In this document: piece by piece, positions 53,183-64,000 of the stretch | Numbering within the stretch: position 1 is the first letter of the stretch | Layout: each line of letters starts with the position of its first letter | NCBI GenBank assembly: GCA_020055645.1 | Contig: CM034550.1 | Span: 6,567,501 to 6,631,500, forward strand | DNA: 64,000 bases | Source: Tomocerus qinae | Lineage: Eukaryota; Arthropoda; Collembola; Entomobryomorpha; Tomoceridae | Reading direction: 5' to 3' | Position numbers and translations under genes: made by a program | Notes under the pieces: model-generated | What the model saw: only the letters and a program-made list of their open reading frames with translations | Told to the model about the DNA's origin: nothing | The model's database searches: none

Positions 53183-55954
53183 GGGGATCTCTATAGAAAC
53201 CTTGTACTTTACTAGTATGACAAAGACTGCTCTGCTAACTATGATGATGACAAAGGGAAAGAGTGAGGGAGAGATGGCAAATTTATGCATCAAGTTGTTT
53301 AGTGTAGAAGATAGTGAGAGCAACTGCAGTCAAAGGGAAGCCAGAGCAATTAACAAGCAAATATAAAGCACAAGTCTCACTTTGTAGATTATAGAAATGC
53401 GTATTAAACTGAATTAATTGCAAAGTCATCCAACGAAACAAACTAAGGTAAACTACTAAACATCGAGAAATTGAAATCACTATTGCATTGCATGAGTACG
53501 AAGAGTAGTGCAGAGGAAATCAGAGTGCTGTCTAATGTCTGCATGGTGTATCCAATCACACAAAATAAATATTGCATCGTTTTTAGGGTGCCACTCTAAT
53601 CGTGATATTCTAGCAAAACCCAGTTTTCATTACGTGGTGTCTGCTAAATGAGAAGATACGTTTTAACTTTCACTCACTTAGTGTCTGTGATGTTCTGACT
53701 CTGATCCCTTTTACATTCCTTTTCGTCTGACTTGTGCTGTGTGCATGAGAACTGATGTTATTTCTAGCTACGCATTACATCTCGCCCTGTTGGGGAGCTG
53801 GACGTGTATTAAATCTTCCTAATAAATCCATTATGTGGGGGAATACACTAAATCTCGTGTAAACAATTCGTAAGGTAGAATATTGATTCGGGCAGCTTAA
53901 TTTCAAAGCGTAAAGTTTTCACGACCGTTTACCCTGGTACATTTCTATGAGCCTATGATCCATTTGGCTTGCTTTGACTCTTACAATTAGTCAAACCAAT
54001 GGTCTTTGGCAAAATGCATTTGACAGAAATAATTAGATTCTACAGTATTATATACGGATATATATGCGTCCTTTAGTATAGTAAAAGAAAAGGAGATATT
54101 TCTGATTGAGTTAAATGAATAGTGCATGGATGGGATGGGACTGGTAAGTGGCCGTAAATAATTGACAGAAATATTTTACTACAGAGTTATGGAATTTATT
54201 TGCCATAATAGCTAATTAGTAAAGAGTTTTGATGTAATATTCATAAAGCATAGTGCACAGCGGGAGTTTTGAATATGTAAAGTTAAATCTAGGGATATTG
54301 ATAGTTTTAGGTAGAGAAAGTTTGTAGTTTGTACAAGTATAACTTATAGATTGACTTGTATTTGATATGACTGGTTGTGTAAGCATTGGACATGGCATAC
54401 CTTTCCATTAGTCTTGTTTACAGTACTTTAGGTTGACGGTTTGTGATGCACTTAGAATAAAAGTTTTGTTTATTTATTTAAGAAGGAAAGAGAAAGTAGA
54501 AAGTTGCGTAGTACTATAATATAATGTCGTTTTACTTAAAAAGGGAAACTGTCGTACATGAATAAACGTTGTTTAATGTTAAACATTGTAGATGTACTTG
54601 AATACGAAGTACATAGATTGTTTTAGTGTTTCTCCAGGAATATACAAATCAGTAGATTTTGGACGGATGAGGAGAGTGTGCACTTTAAAGAAATCGTGTT
54701 TCCCTTAGCGCTTCGTTAACGCTGAAGAACTGGCGTTTCACATTTCAGGAGGCATTGTATTGTAATTGTAAACCTGAAAAGCAGAAAAGGAATCAGAATT
54801 CAAGTCATATCTACAATAGTGGAGAAGAGGCTTCAGGTACTCAGAGACTAGAGATGCACGTCCTCTCGTCGACTTCATTCATGTGTTGTAATAACTGTAG
54901 CGGAGTTCACTCTTGAGTTGTGTAAGTAGACTCTTTTTGGAGGACTCTTCCTCCTAGTTGATCCAACAAGGCAAACGATGCCAATCCAAGTCTCAAGCTG
55001 AATTAATAAAGTTCGTAATTAGTAAACTGATACTTCTTCATTTCACTCGTTTGCTATTTATTTTCTTTATTCATTTCCTGAAGCCGCAACAAAATTCGCT
55101 AGAGCTCATTCAAAATTCACAGCAGACATTTCTCGTTTACAATGTAGACACACTCAAAAAGGAATTTAATGAAGTTGTTCATCTTTATGATCCAATACCG
55201 GATTTTACTACAGCAATATATTATTTCCCAAACTTTCACTACACAAATATAGATTCGCTAGTAGAGATAAAATGGAACAGGTAAAATCTACCTTGTTTTC
55301 GTGCTGTAAATACTAATAGTAGCATGAAAAGGGAGGAAAGACAATTTGCTACAAACTTATAAAATGGAAAGTTTCAATGCAACCTTCAAGAAAGCAATCA
55401 AAGAAGATGAAAAGAAAACATGAGTGAATGATGATGAACATGTTCTCATTTTAATTCTGACCAAGCAGACAGCTTCTACATTTAGGATTTCATGCCAAGC
55501 CGTTTTGCTTTCTTTACGCTGTCATATCATGGATGACTGGTTTAGTTAGCTTTTTCACAATGTACATACCTTCCTCCTCTACTCAAGAACATTAGCTCTG
55601 TAAATAGGCATAGCTGTGAGGAGAAAGCCAACTCTCTCAAAAGGGCGAGTGCTTAAATGTCATCTCTTTTCATTTAAGCTTCTCATTCATGTCGAGCGTC
55701 TCCTTTTCAATCCCAGGATAATATGTAACACTAAGTACACTATTTAATTTCCAATGGGAAATCTAATCAAGGCTTTATGTCATCCTATCCTGTATACAAT
55801 CCTCCCTTGTTCAATTGCACTAGCATCAAGTAGATAAAATACTCAAGCTATCTCATTAGCTTCGGTAACAACAATTCACAAAAATATTCAATACGCTAAT
55901 TATTTTATCTCTAGACAATTTCTATGATTCCAAATGTAGGAATTCTAAAACAGA
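53183..55954. other. Intergenic, no gene seen
   Basis: AT-rich DNA. The open frame at 54958-55284 (108 codons) has no recognisable domain and no homolog that I know. Nothing else stands out. Confidence 0.5.
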
Positions 55955-56564
55955 GTCTTCTAAGGTGGTAAGTCGATTTGGCAAAAGTTGTTTTGCCACG
56001 ATTTTGACCCCTCGGGATAATTTGGCAAATCGCATTTTGGCCATGTCGGATAGTTTGGCAAAATGTGCAAACGCACAATCTGGCAAAAACTATAACCGTA
56101 GTATAGGATGGATATTGACGGTACTTTAAGGGACGCTGACCTTACATTCTCTTTTTCCAATACGGAGAAGGTTATTGTACACAAAGATAAACCTTAGACA
56201 ACGCAAAGTCACTAGAAAATATGGGAAAAAAGTTTTCCTTTCCAAAAATTCATAAAAATTGTAGCAATGAATTTGAAATAACTTTTGTTATGACCCTTAA
56301 TGTACTTGACTGCGTGCATAATGCATCTTTTTAACTTTAACTAACTTAATAAATTAAGAATTGACTATGTAATAAATAAAACATAATAAAAAAGTGCGAC
56401 AATGATGAATAAAAATTCAACTCGCACATTATTAACACGTTTTGCCAAACTATTCTCATCGATTTGCCTTTCTATCCACAGCCCTTTTGCCAAGTTATCC
56501 CCAAAGAAAAAAAACTGTTTTGCCAAAATGACTTTTGCCAACTCGACCTACAATCGTCTTCTAA
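55955..56564. mobile_element. 592-bp element with 9-bp target duplication (Mutator-like MITE)
   Basis: GTCTTCTAA occurs at 55955-55963 and again at 56556-56564, directly bordering an inverted-repeat element at 55964-56555. The terminal repeats share GGTCGA-TTGGCAAAAGT, and sub-terminal TTTGGCAAA motifs recur many times in both arms, inverted between arms. Nine-base target duplications are typical of Mutator-like elements. The interior is AT-rich and non-coding. Confidence 0.8.
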
Positions 56565-59500
56565 AGCTGTATTCAAGGTAAAATTGCGGCCTTTTGTCAA
56601 TTCAATTCAATTTTATAGATCAAATTGTTTCATTTGGTTTGCTTTTTAATCATCAGATGTAGAATAAACAGTTGAAAAGGTACTGGAGGCATATTTACTA
56701 GAATTAGTTGGATATTGGAAATCTGTAATAGTATACTACGTAAAAATTGAAATTGTGATAATTTTATTCCCTGGCTTGATAATTTTTTATTTATTTCTTG
56801 GTTCTTGACCTGACATTTCGATAATAATCAATCAAAGAATTCTACAGACGTTAGCCGTTACAGATGCTAGCCAAAAAATGTCGTTTCCAAATGGTGGAGT
56901 AAGAAAACTATGAATTGTAATGTAAAGGAATTTTGTAGTACAGAAGATGCATATGTGTCGCAGCCTTGGGATATTGAATGATATGTGCCTGACTGTGTAG
57001 AAAAAGTTGTCAAAAAATTTGTAGGATGACAAATAGTTTTCTTTGGTAGTGTACAAGGAAATGCATCTGTAATGCTTGACTTTTCCTCTTCCACAACACA
57101 AATTCAATTTGAGATCAATTTGTCATGAAAAGTCGTGTTTTTTCCATGCACTTGTCGTGTCGAGTCAGGCGGACGTGGAAAAGGCCCCGAGAAGCTACAT
57201 CGAGGACTTAAATACGTACAGAGTCTTTCAGCCTGTTAAAAGGGAAAATCCCTTGTCTTAGAGCTGTGAGTTTGGATTGTAGTAGAAAGGAGTCGTGGAG
57301 TCAGGTCCAGTCGGGTTGAGTTCAGTTTACAGAGGCAGGAGACCAGACTGTTTGGTTCTATTTTCTGCCGGTCGGCTGACTCTTTCTTACATGTTTCCAT
57401 TCTCTCTCCGTGGTATTTCTCTAGATTTATGAAGGTGATTTGTTGACTGCCTTTTTTGCAATAATGCGAGTAAAAAGCTTAGGAGCTACACAAGATTAAT
57501 GCAGTTTTCATTTCACATGGCCCTAGTATTAGTAACTATACACAAAAAACGCATATAAACGTTTATAATACTAGACTATTGAAATGTAATGCATGGTCAA
57601 TACCTTAAAGGATATACAAAAGGATTCTCTTTTTCTGCGTATAAACAAATATAATACCTGCGTACATATTTTGTATTCGTTTGAATCTAATAGTATCAAT
57701 ATTGTAGTACTATATATACGCTGTTGGCTAAAGTTGTGCAGTCATCTGTCTTGATTCCCAACGGATGCGATGGTAATATTGAAACTCAGAGGGAAATTAC
57801 TGTGAGAGTTTTGCAAGTCCCGTAGAAAGGGATGAATGATAAATGGAAAGGTGACGCTCTCCATATTATACTTTATATCTCAACGAATCTCCCAAAATAT
57901 ACAGAGTTTCATGTGGTTTCCTTTCCTCTGCCTCCAAATGTCGCTCCGTTTGACTTGGGCTTATGGGGTGGGAAAATTTCCTTTAAAGGCTTCCCTTCAA
58001 CAAACTTTCCTTGTTTAACCATTAAGCTTTTCGTTAACTTTTACTTTTACACTTAGTCACCTCATAAGTAGAAAGTAGAGCAGAACACTTACGCTCTTCT
58101 ACCTTCTATCTTGATTAATTGTCCTATTAGATTTTTACTGCCGCTATTTATACTTCATTATGTCTACACTACTTACTTACCATCCGTACATTTGCCACAC
58201 AAACAAGAATCTCACCAAACAAACGCATTCTCTTGCACTATAATAGTTTTTATATTGTACGATTTTATAGAGTAATCTAGTTTTTGTTATTTTCTATCTG
58301 GAAAATAAACTCGTAAAATTCAAGCCAACGTTTCGAAAGTTAGAATGCAATAAGATCCGTATTTTTATCTTGTATTTTGGCGTAGATACTTAAGCAGACA
58401 GTAGAGATTGACATCTGTGGCGAACACGTTCGAAGACAATAGGAGATTATGATAGCTGCCAGACTAAACCACAACAGCAGATGAAACTACATTACATTAT
58501 ATTACATGTAATCAGACTGAAAGAGCAAGATGCCACAATTTTACGGTTCACTAAACCATCTACGTGATTTTTATCTTGCCTTCTTTAGCACTGCAATACT
58601 CACACAGTCTGGCATGTCAAGCAAAGGAATTCGAGAGGAAATTGCGTATTGTCGTCATATGTCCTGAAATATATTATTGCTTTCGCATAGAATGACAAAA
58701 TGTACAAGACAGATTTAATATTACTATTTTAATAGATTCCGTTGTATTTCTACATGTCAAGACTCTTTTTTTGACAATATAATGTATTCATGAAAATAGA
58801 TGTTGAAAAGGAAGAAAATGTGATGAAAAACGATTGTAACAAATCAGAACAAGTGTAAGGAAAGCTTGAAATTTTACTAGAGTGACTATATTATAGGAAA
58901 AAGCGAATTAGGCACAAAAATGAGGATGGGAAAGTATTAGTCACGCACAGCAGTTGCACCTATCTACTAATGCTTAATATTCAAGTTATATTGAACTGAT
59001 TGATATGATCAACTGGTGCAGCTGTAGAGAGATTTTGTAATAATATAGGAGTAGGGAAATAGTAGGCGGATGTTGAACCTAATGTGATGTGCTCTGTTTT
59101 TATGTATTTCGCAACTGAGTTGGAGACTGAATTGGAGAATCTGTGCATACATCCTCCTCATACATGCTGAATGTACTTACAGTGCTGGAGATGAATGGCA
59201 AAAAGTAAAAATTCTGATGTGGAAAGCAATAGGAGTGATAAGAGTCTTCAGCTGCCGCGTTTTGGATTGGATGCTGAAATTGGATTGTGAATTGTGTGGA
59301 AGTGATGCGAAAGAAATATAGAATTGAGCGAGAGAAGACAAGAGAGAGGAAGTACGAAAGGAATTTCCTTTAATGCAAACGTGGAACTTCCTATTCCTAC
59401 TATTCCTCCTTATTGTTACATTTCATATTATACACCGCTTCTATATCTACTCAACTTTTACTTCAGGATATTAAAACACAATAAATTACCATCTCTACCC

Positions 59501-60159
59501 CTCCAGTGCAGTACTCTTATTTATACTACATTCAAACGTAAAATCTACAATTCTACTTATTATTTCCTTTTCCCAGCAAATAAAAATCTAGGCCAATTTG
59601 TATTTTGCAAAATAGACCATAAACACATCAAATTCTAGATAGCTCAGCGAGTATATTACTTCCTTAAATAATAGAATGTCTTTTTATGTTTTATTTGAAC
59701 CAAGGCACCAAGGACATGCAAAGTCACAAAACAATAGTTGAACAATTGCGCTTGCACACTTAGCATTGTTGAAGTGTAATAATGGGTAAAAGCATGCATT
59801 CAATCCAATGTAATATTAAAAATTTCCTACTCTACAGTTTTTGCTGCCAAAATTTCTTTAGAATTTGAACTTCATTTCAAAGTTAGCGTGTTTAGTAGGA
59901 TGGTTTTGGTAAAAATTGCTTTGAATGGCGGGAACTTTAAAGCTTTGGGAAAATAAATTCAATTTAGACTAAAAACATTCCAAAATTCGGGCCAATTTTA
60001 AAAAATAGAATTTTTTAAAATCCTATTTTTCAGGATTTGTGAAACATTTGCTTGTAGTACATTGGGTGTCAGTGCTGCCCCGATTCCCATTACCTACAAT
60101 TCTTAATCAAAATGCTTGCAGTTTCATTTAGGTTGGTAAAAATATCCATTTCGGTACCA
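56565..60159. other. Intergenic, no gene seen
   Basis: AT-rich unique DNA. No open frame here has splice support or a recognisable domain. Confidence 0.5.
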
Positions 60160-60465
60160 ATTCGATTATAACGCCAAGTGGTATGGTTGAGTTTACTTTT
60201 ATATTCATATACTATCACTATATACATTAGATAATGTCTAATGCAGATAATTTCACCACTGTCGTTAAATCGTATTATTTGAAATGGTGAGATTGGGTGG
60301 ACTGTGCGGTGGCCCTAGTTTCATCTTGATATCAATTGGACGTAACACCAAGTGGAATGGATACTTTAACTTAGTTCTACAATATTATATTAGATAACAT
60401 AATAAATTGATTGCATTAGATCACTTGGAATTTGAAATGGTGAGATTGGGTGGACTTTGGTGATT
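60160..60465. repeat. Diverged tandem duplication (2 copies, ~150 bp)
   Basis: Two consecutive copies (about 60160-60315 and 60332-60465) share AACRCCAAGTGG-ATGG near their start and TTTGAAATGGTGAGATTGGG followed by TGGACT near their end, with a diverged AT-rich middle. Direct orientation. Non-coding. Confidence 0.7.
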
Positions 60466-62780
60466 GGGGCTTGACTCTGATATGGATTACGGGTGGACTG
60501 ATGTTTAGATTTTCCGTTTGAGTTGAAAATGTAATGTGCAGTTAGGAAAAGAGGTGTTGGAAGGGAGAGTGTAGAAATAAATGAGATAAATTGAAAAGGA
60601 ATTGAAGCTGACAGAGATTGTATCAATTGAATGAGAGTTATTTGACGACGGAAGAAAATTCAATTACAGACAGAAGAGATTTGTATCATCATTTGATGAA
60701 AAGATACACCTTGAACACACGAATGAAATCAAGCCTTAGCGTAAAGTAGAGATGTAGTAGTAGATGCACAATTTAGTGGGGTATCAGGTACCTATATATA
60801 TTATTTGGTATCAGATCGTCAATTCTAAATCAAGGAACATAAACACTACACGTAGTATTACATTACACATTATTACAGAGAAAACATTGAATTACTCTAT
60901 TTCCACACATGGGATTTCTAAGGCGGATCTTATCCCCTAACCGAATTTATCTTGAGAAAAACATAGGAAATGTTTGGAAGAGCATATCCTGTTTATTTGG
61001 AATGCTATCTATAGGTACGTAGGAGGGTCTAAAATAATTTCTGTGTTAAGGAAGCCTAAGTTGAGTGCTATCTGTAATATTATTTGTATCTCATCGCCTC
61101 CGTAGGTTTTAGCAATGGCTAGGCAAGTATGGGATCCGACATGAGACTAATGTCTTGGGATTTCCAGTCAGAGACCCTGGAGCTCTTATTACATTCAATG
61201 CAGTACATGTCTATATTTCAACATTCTGTCTCAACTGCTAAAGCTGTCTGTTCTAGTCTCCCTGCCTGTTTGTTTACTTTACGATGTGCTATTCGTTTCC
61301 TACTCAAACTCATCTTATGCAATACACTTCACCCTAAACTGCTCGTTCCTTCAAGACACAAGCAAAAACACTCATATAATAATGATACATGTAATATTAC
61401 CTAATATCTAATGTACACATACATAAAACTCCTATAATATATTTCTAACTCTATCATAAAATACTCTCCTTCTCCGTACTCCTAGTACAAAACGAAAAAA
61501 AGCTGCTGAAATGAAAGCCAAATCAAATTGTGTACAAATAAATGTTATTTCTTCTTGCTCGCTTCCTCAATTTTACCCAGTTGTTTATTCCCAGTTTTAT
61601 TACCATTTCAAATCGACTGACATGTTTTATTTCCTGTTTTATAAGGAATGCTACGGGCGACTCGACAAAATTCATATCCTCTCTCGTATTTTTCTTACCA
61701 GTAAGTACTCCAAGCAATTCTCTCTCTACTGCGTATACCTACATTCAACTTCTTTTCATCATATTTATTACAACAATAGTCAAAATTGCTGGGTCATGAA
61801 TGTCATCATTGTTTCTCTTAAATTTTGACTGCTACTTAAACATACACATAAATATTTTCCACTCCTAATTTAAAAATTCGCAAGGAATCTTACAAGTTAT
61901 TTGCGACTCACTTATCATATCAACCCCTCTGCATTGTAATACCCGCCCCCTATATGTAACTGTAACGATAAGATTAAATTGAATGGAGATAAGATTAAAA
62001 TGGTGGCCACAGAATGTAATTTTTCATTTGTGACTCCTTAAACTATTTATTAATCATTTCGCATATTTGCAAAAAAATGATTTTAGAAATGGTTTTGAAA
62101 AATGTAGAAACGATTAGCTTTTAATGGGTAACATAAAAGGGAATAGGTTTCTCATGGCACTGCCGAGGTTATACGGAAAGACAAGTAAATCCCCCGTTGT
62201 GAAAAGCTGTGAAATCACTTTATGATGCAACATAAGGTGGAAATAATGGGTCACCAAAGGGAATTAATACTTCTCTACGGTATGATTCCCAACAGGATGA
62301 AAACATGAAACTGTAGTAAACAATTTATATACAAAGCAATTAAAATAGTAATTTGATTCAATAAGCCAAGTCATAAATACCTCTGCATTTTCTATTCCTC
62401 ATGAAATATGCACTTTTATAGCTTTAAGGTTAATGTGTGTTCATAAAGTATAGATTAAATTGCTACTTTCAATGCAAGTAATTAAACTACACTAAATCCG
62501 TATTTAGTATTCATTTTCATCTTTTATTTCCCAAATTATGCATTCATATATCAAAATGTAAAAACTTTCTTCAAGACTTGAATTTCTTCAAGTGCAAATA
62601 AAATGAAAATAGTGGACAAATGAAACAGGACTTTATGGATCTAAACATGATTTTCTGCTCAGCCAATGTAGTAAAACTATTTTATTGTTTTCCTAGCTCA
62701 GTGACCACGTTTGAATGGTTTTTCTTATCTTTACTACTAAAAAATGTGGACAGGTAAAAGCAAAGAGCATGTGAAGATGG
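60466..62780. other. Intergenic, downstream of the right-edge gene
   Basis: AT-rich DNA that includes the 3' flank of the minus-strand gene starting at 62781. Frames at 61129-61404 and 61511-61828 lack a domain or splice context. Confidence 0.5.
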
Positions 62781-64000
62781 CTATTTCACAAAGATTTTCT
62801 TGGCAGCAGCTTCCACTCTTTTGTCTAAGCTGGCTCTTTGTTGATGTTTACGATTTGCGGCAACTTTTCCAGATACAGTTTCAAGTCTTGGCCTTTTACC
62901 TGATTCTGTAAGATGTGGATATCTATCAGATGGTAATTTTCCAGGTAGGGGTCGTGGTCCGGAGGCTGATGCGGATGGATGTTGAGGTCTGGAATTGACT
63001 GGAGCTTGTCCAGGTTGGATTTCTGGTCGTGATCTATGGCGATAGTTATTGTAATTTATTGGAGTTTGAGATTGCGTATTGAAACGGAAGGGATTTCTTT
63101 GTTTTTCCGCCTATTTGTAATGCAGTTAAAATACATGTATTAAATCACAGTGAATAAACTCCTAAAATTTATCACTCAACAACTTAGGTCGTAATACTTT
63201 ACTCACTCGAACGTATTCTAAAGCATCACCGCCAAATTTACGGACCTAAAGAAAATTATAGTCACATTAAATACAATGCATAATAAAATTGTTGAGCGAA
63301 AAGTAGTAAAAACTTACTGGTTTTCCAGCGTGAGGCCTAGCTTTGGTAATAGGGTCCTATTTAAAAAATATTTACTAGTTAATACGACCTTTCACAGAAC
63401 AAAAACGGCAAAGACAAGACATCAAAAATTTACAATGCCCCAAAAATGAATTTAGGTAAACAAACCTCTTCTACACGGGCTTCAATGTTATGGATATTTT
63501 CATCGTCGTCAGTGCCATAAAACTTTTCATCATAAACATCAATTGGTGGAGACTCTGGAGACTACATAAAATTAAAATAGTTAATCTCACTTTTCTACAA
63601 TTTGACAATTATTTGGATAAAATTAAGAATGTGGACAATAAAATTACATTTGGCAGTTTTCGTTTGTTGTTAGGATTAGCTAATCTTCTTTGCTATAAAA
63701 AATAAGATAATAAAATCGTATTAACTCCGAAATTGATATAAATAGGTATGTATTTCCATGCATTTGCAAAAAAAACCTGTGGTGTGGGTGGAGCATCATC
63801 TTCATCGTAAGGTCCTCCATAGTATCCTTCAGGTACTACTTCTGCTCTTGGTCTTAATGGAGCCTAATGGTAATTTATCGATATTAATTAACTGCATCAA
63901 TGAGCAAATGGATGTAGATAAATCAGAGGAAATTAGACACTTCACCTCGTCAACTCCCCTTCCTGATATTCCCGAACTATCAGATGCAGCCCGGACTTGG
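62781..64000 (-). CDS. Unrecognised gene, C-terminal 214 residues in six exons (5' end outside window)
   Basis: Exons in transcript order: 64000-63946 (partial), 63863-63777, 63561-63466, 63356-63318, 63245-63207, 63110-62781 with a TAG stop. After the first, every exon is a multiple of three (87, 96, 39, 39, 330 nt) and all junctions are phase 0. The product is polar and probably disordered. It includes PEGYYGGPYDEDDAPPTP, SPESPPIDVYDEKFYGTDDD, a VRKFGGDALEYVR segment and a Pro/Arg/Gln-rich region. The basic C-terminus (KRPRLE ... KRVEAAAKKIFVK) could carry a nuclear signal. I see no known domain. The stretch could equally be the cytoplasmic tail of a larger protein. Phase-0 exons in series allow exon skipping without frameshift. 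Two donors are weak (GTTTGT, GTTTTT). Confidence 0.75.

Noticed and set aside
54958-55284. 108-codon frame
   Set aside because: It looks partly protein-like at the C-terminal half but has no domain, no exon partners and no conserved motif I know.

Overview
The window looks like arthropod, most likely insect, nuclear DNA. It is AT-rich, protein genes have many short GT-AG introns, and an rRNA unit with a long ITS1 sits at the left edge. I cannot name the order or species from sequence alone. All multi-exon gene models here were spliced by hand from splice-site consensus, reading-frame continuity and, for four genes, family resemblance.

Layout. (1) 1-4421: a eukaryotic rDNA unit on the minus strand: 5' half of 28S, ITS2, 5.8S, ITS1 and a full-length 18S. 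(2) 4422-8520: upstream external transcribed/intergenic spacer passing into unique DNA with three short inverted-repeat elements. (3) 8521-13523: two tandem plus-strand genes for proteins I do not recognise: a 422-aa protein with a Pro-rich stretch and a Cys cluster, and a 557-aa coiled-coil protein with a probable GC-AG intron. (4) 14479-25787: three minus-strand genes: CAAX prenyl protease 1 (ZMPSTE24/Ste24), a GH31 lysosomal-type alpha-glucosidase with two tandem trefoil domains, and a 191-aa four-pass membrane protein. (5) 29831-33412: plus-strand protein O-mannosyltransferase 1 (POMT1/rotated abdomen). (6) 34381-37650: remains of, or a gene for, a C2H2 zinc-finger protein, split by a 2.1-kb foldback element with arms of nearly 1 kb and more. 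(7) 37650-62780: a gene-poor stretch of about 25 kb with a perfect 108-bp inverted repeat, several MITE-like elements (one with probable 9-bp target duplication, one with TAA duplication) and local duplications. (8) 62781-64000: the last six exons of a minus-strand gene that continues past the window edge.

There is no operon-like logic. Three genes act in the secretory/endomembrane system (Ste24 in ER/inner nuclear membrane, POMT1 in ER, GH31 in lysosome or secreted), but this co-location is probably chance. The most noteworthy items are the rDNA/single-copy junction, the foldback element splitting the zinc-finger locus, the perfect palindrome at 38.4-38.7 kb, the MULE-like element at 56 kb, the tandem-trefoil glucosidase, and three unrecognised but well-supported spliced genes. 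I saw no clear new multi-gene system.
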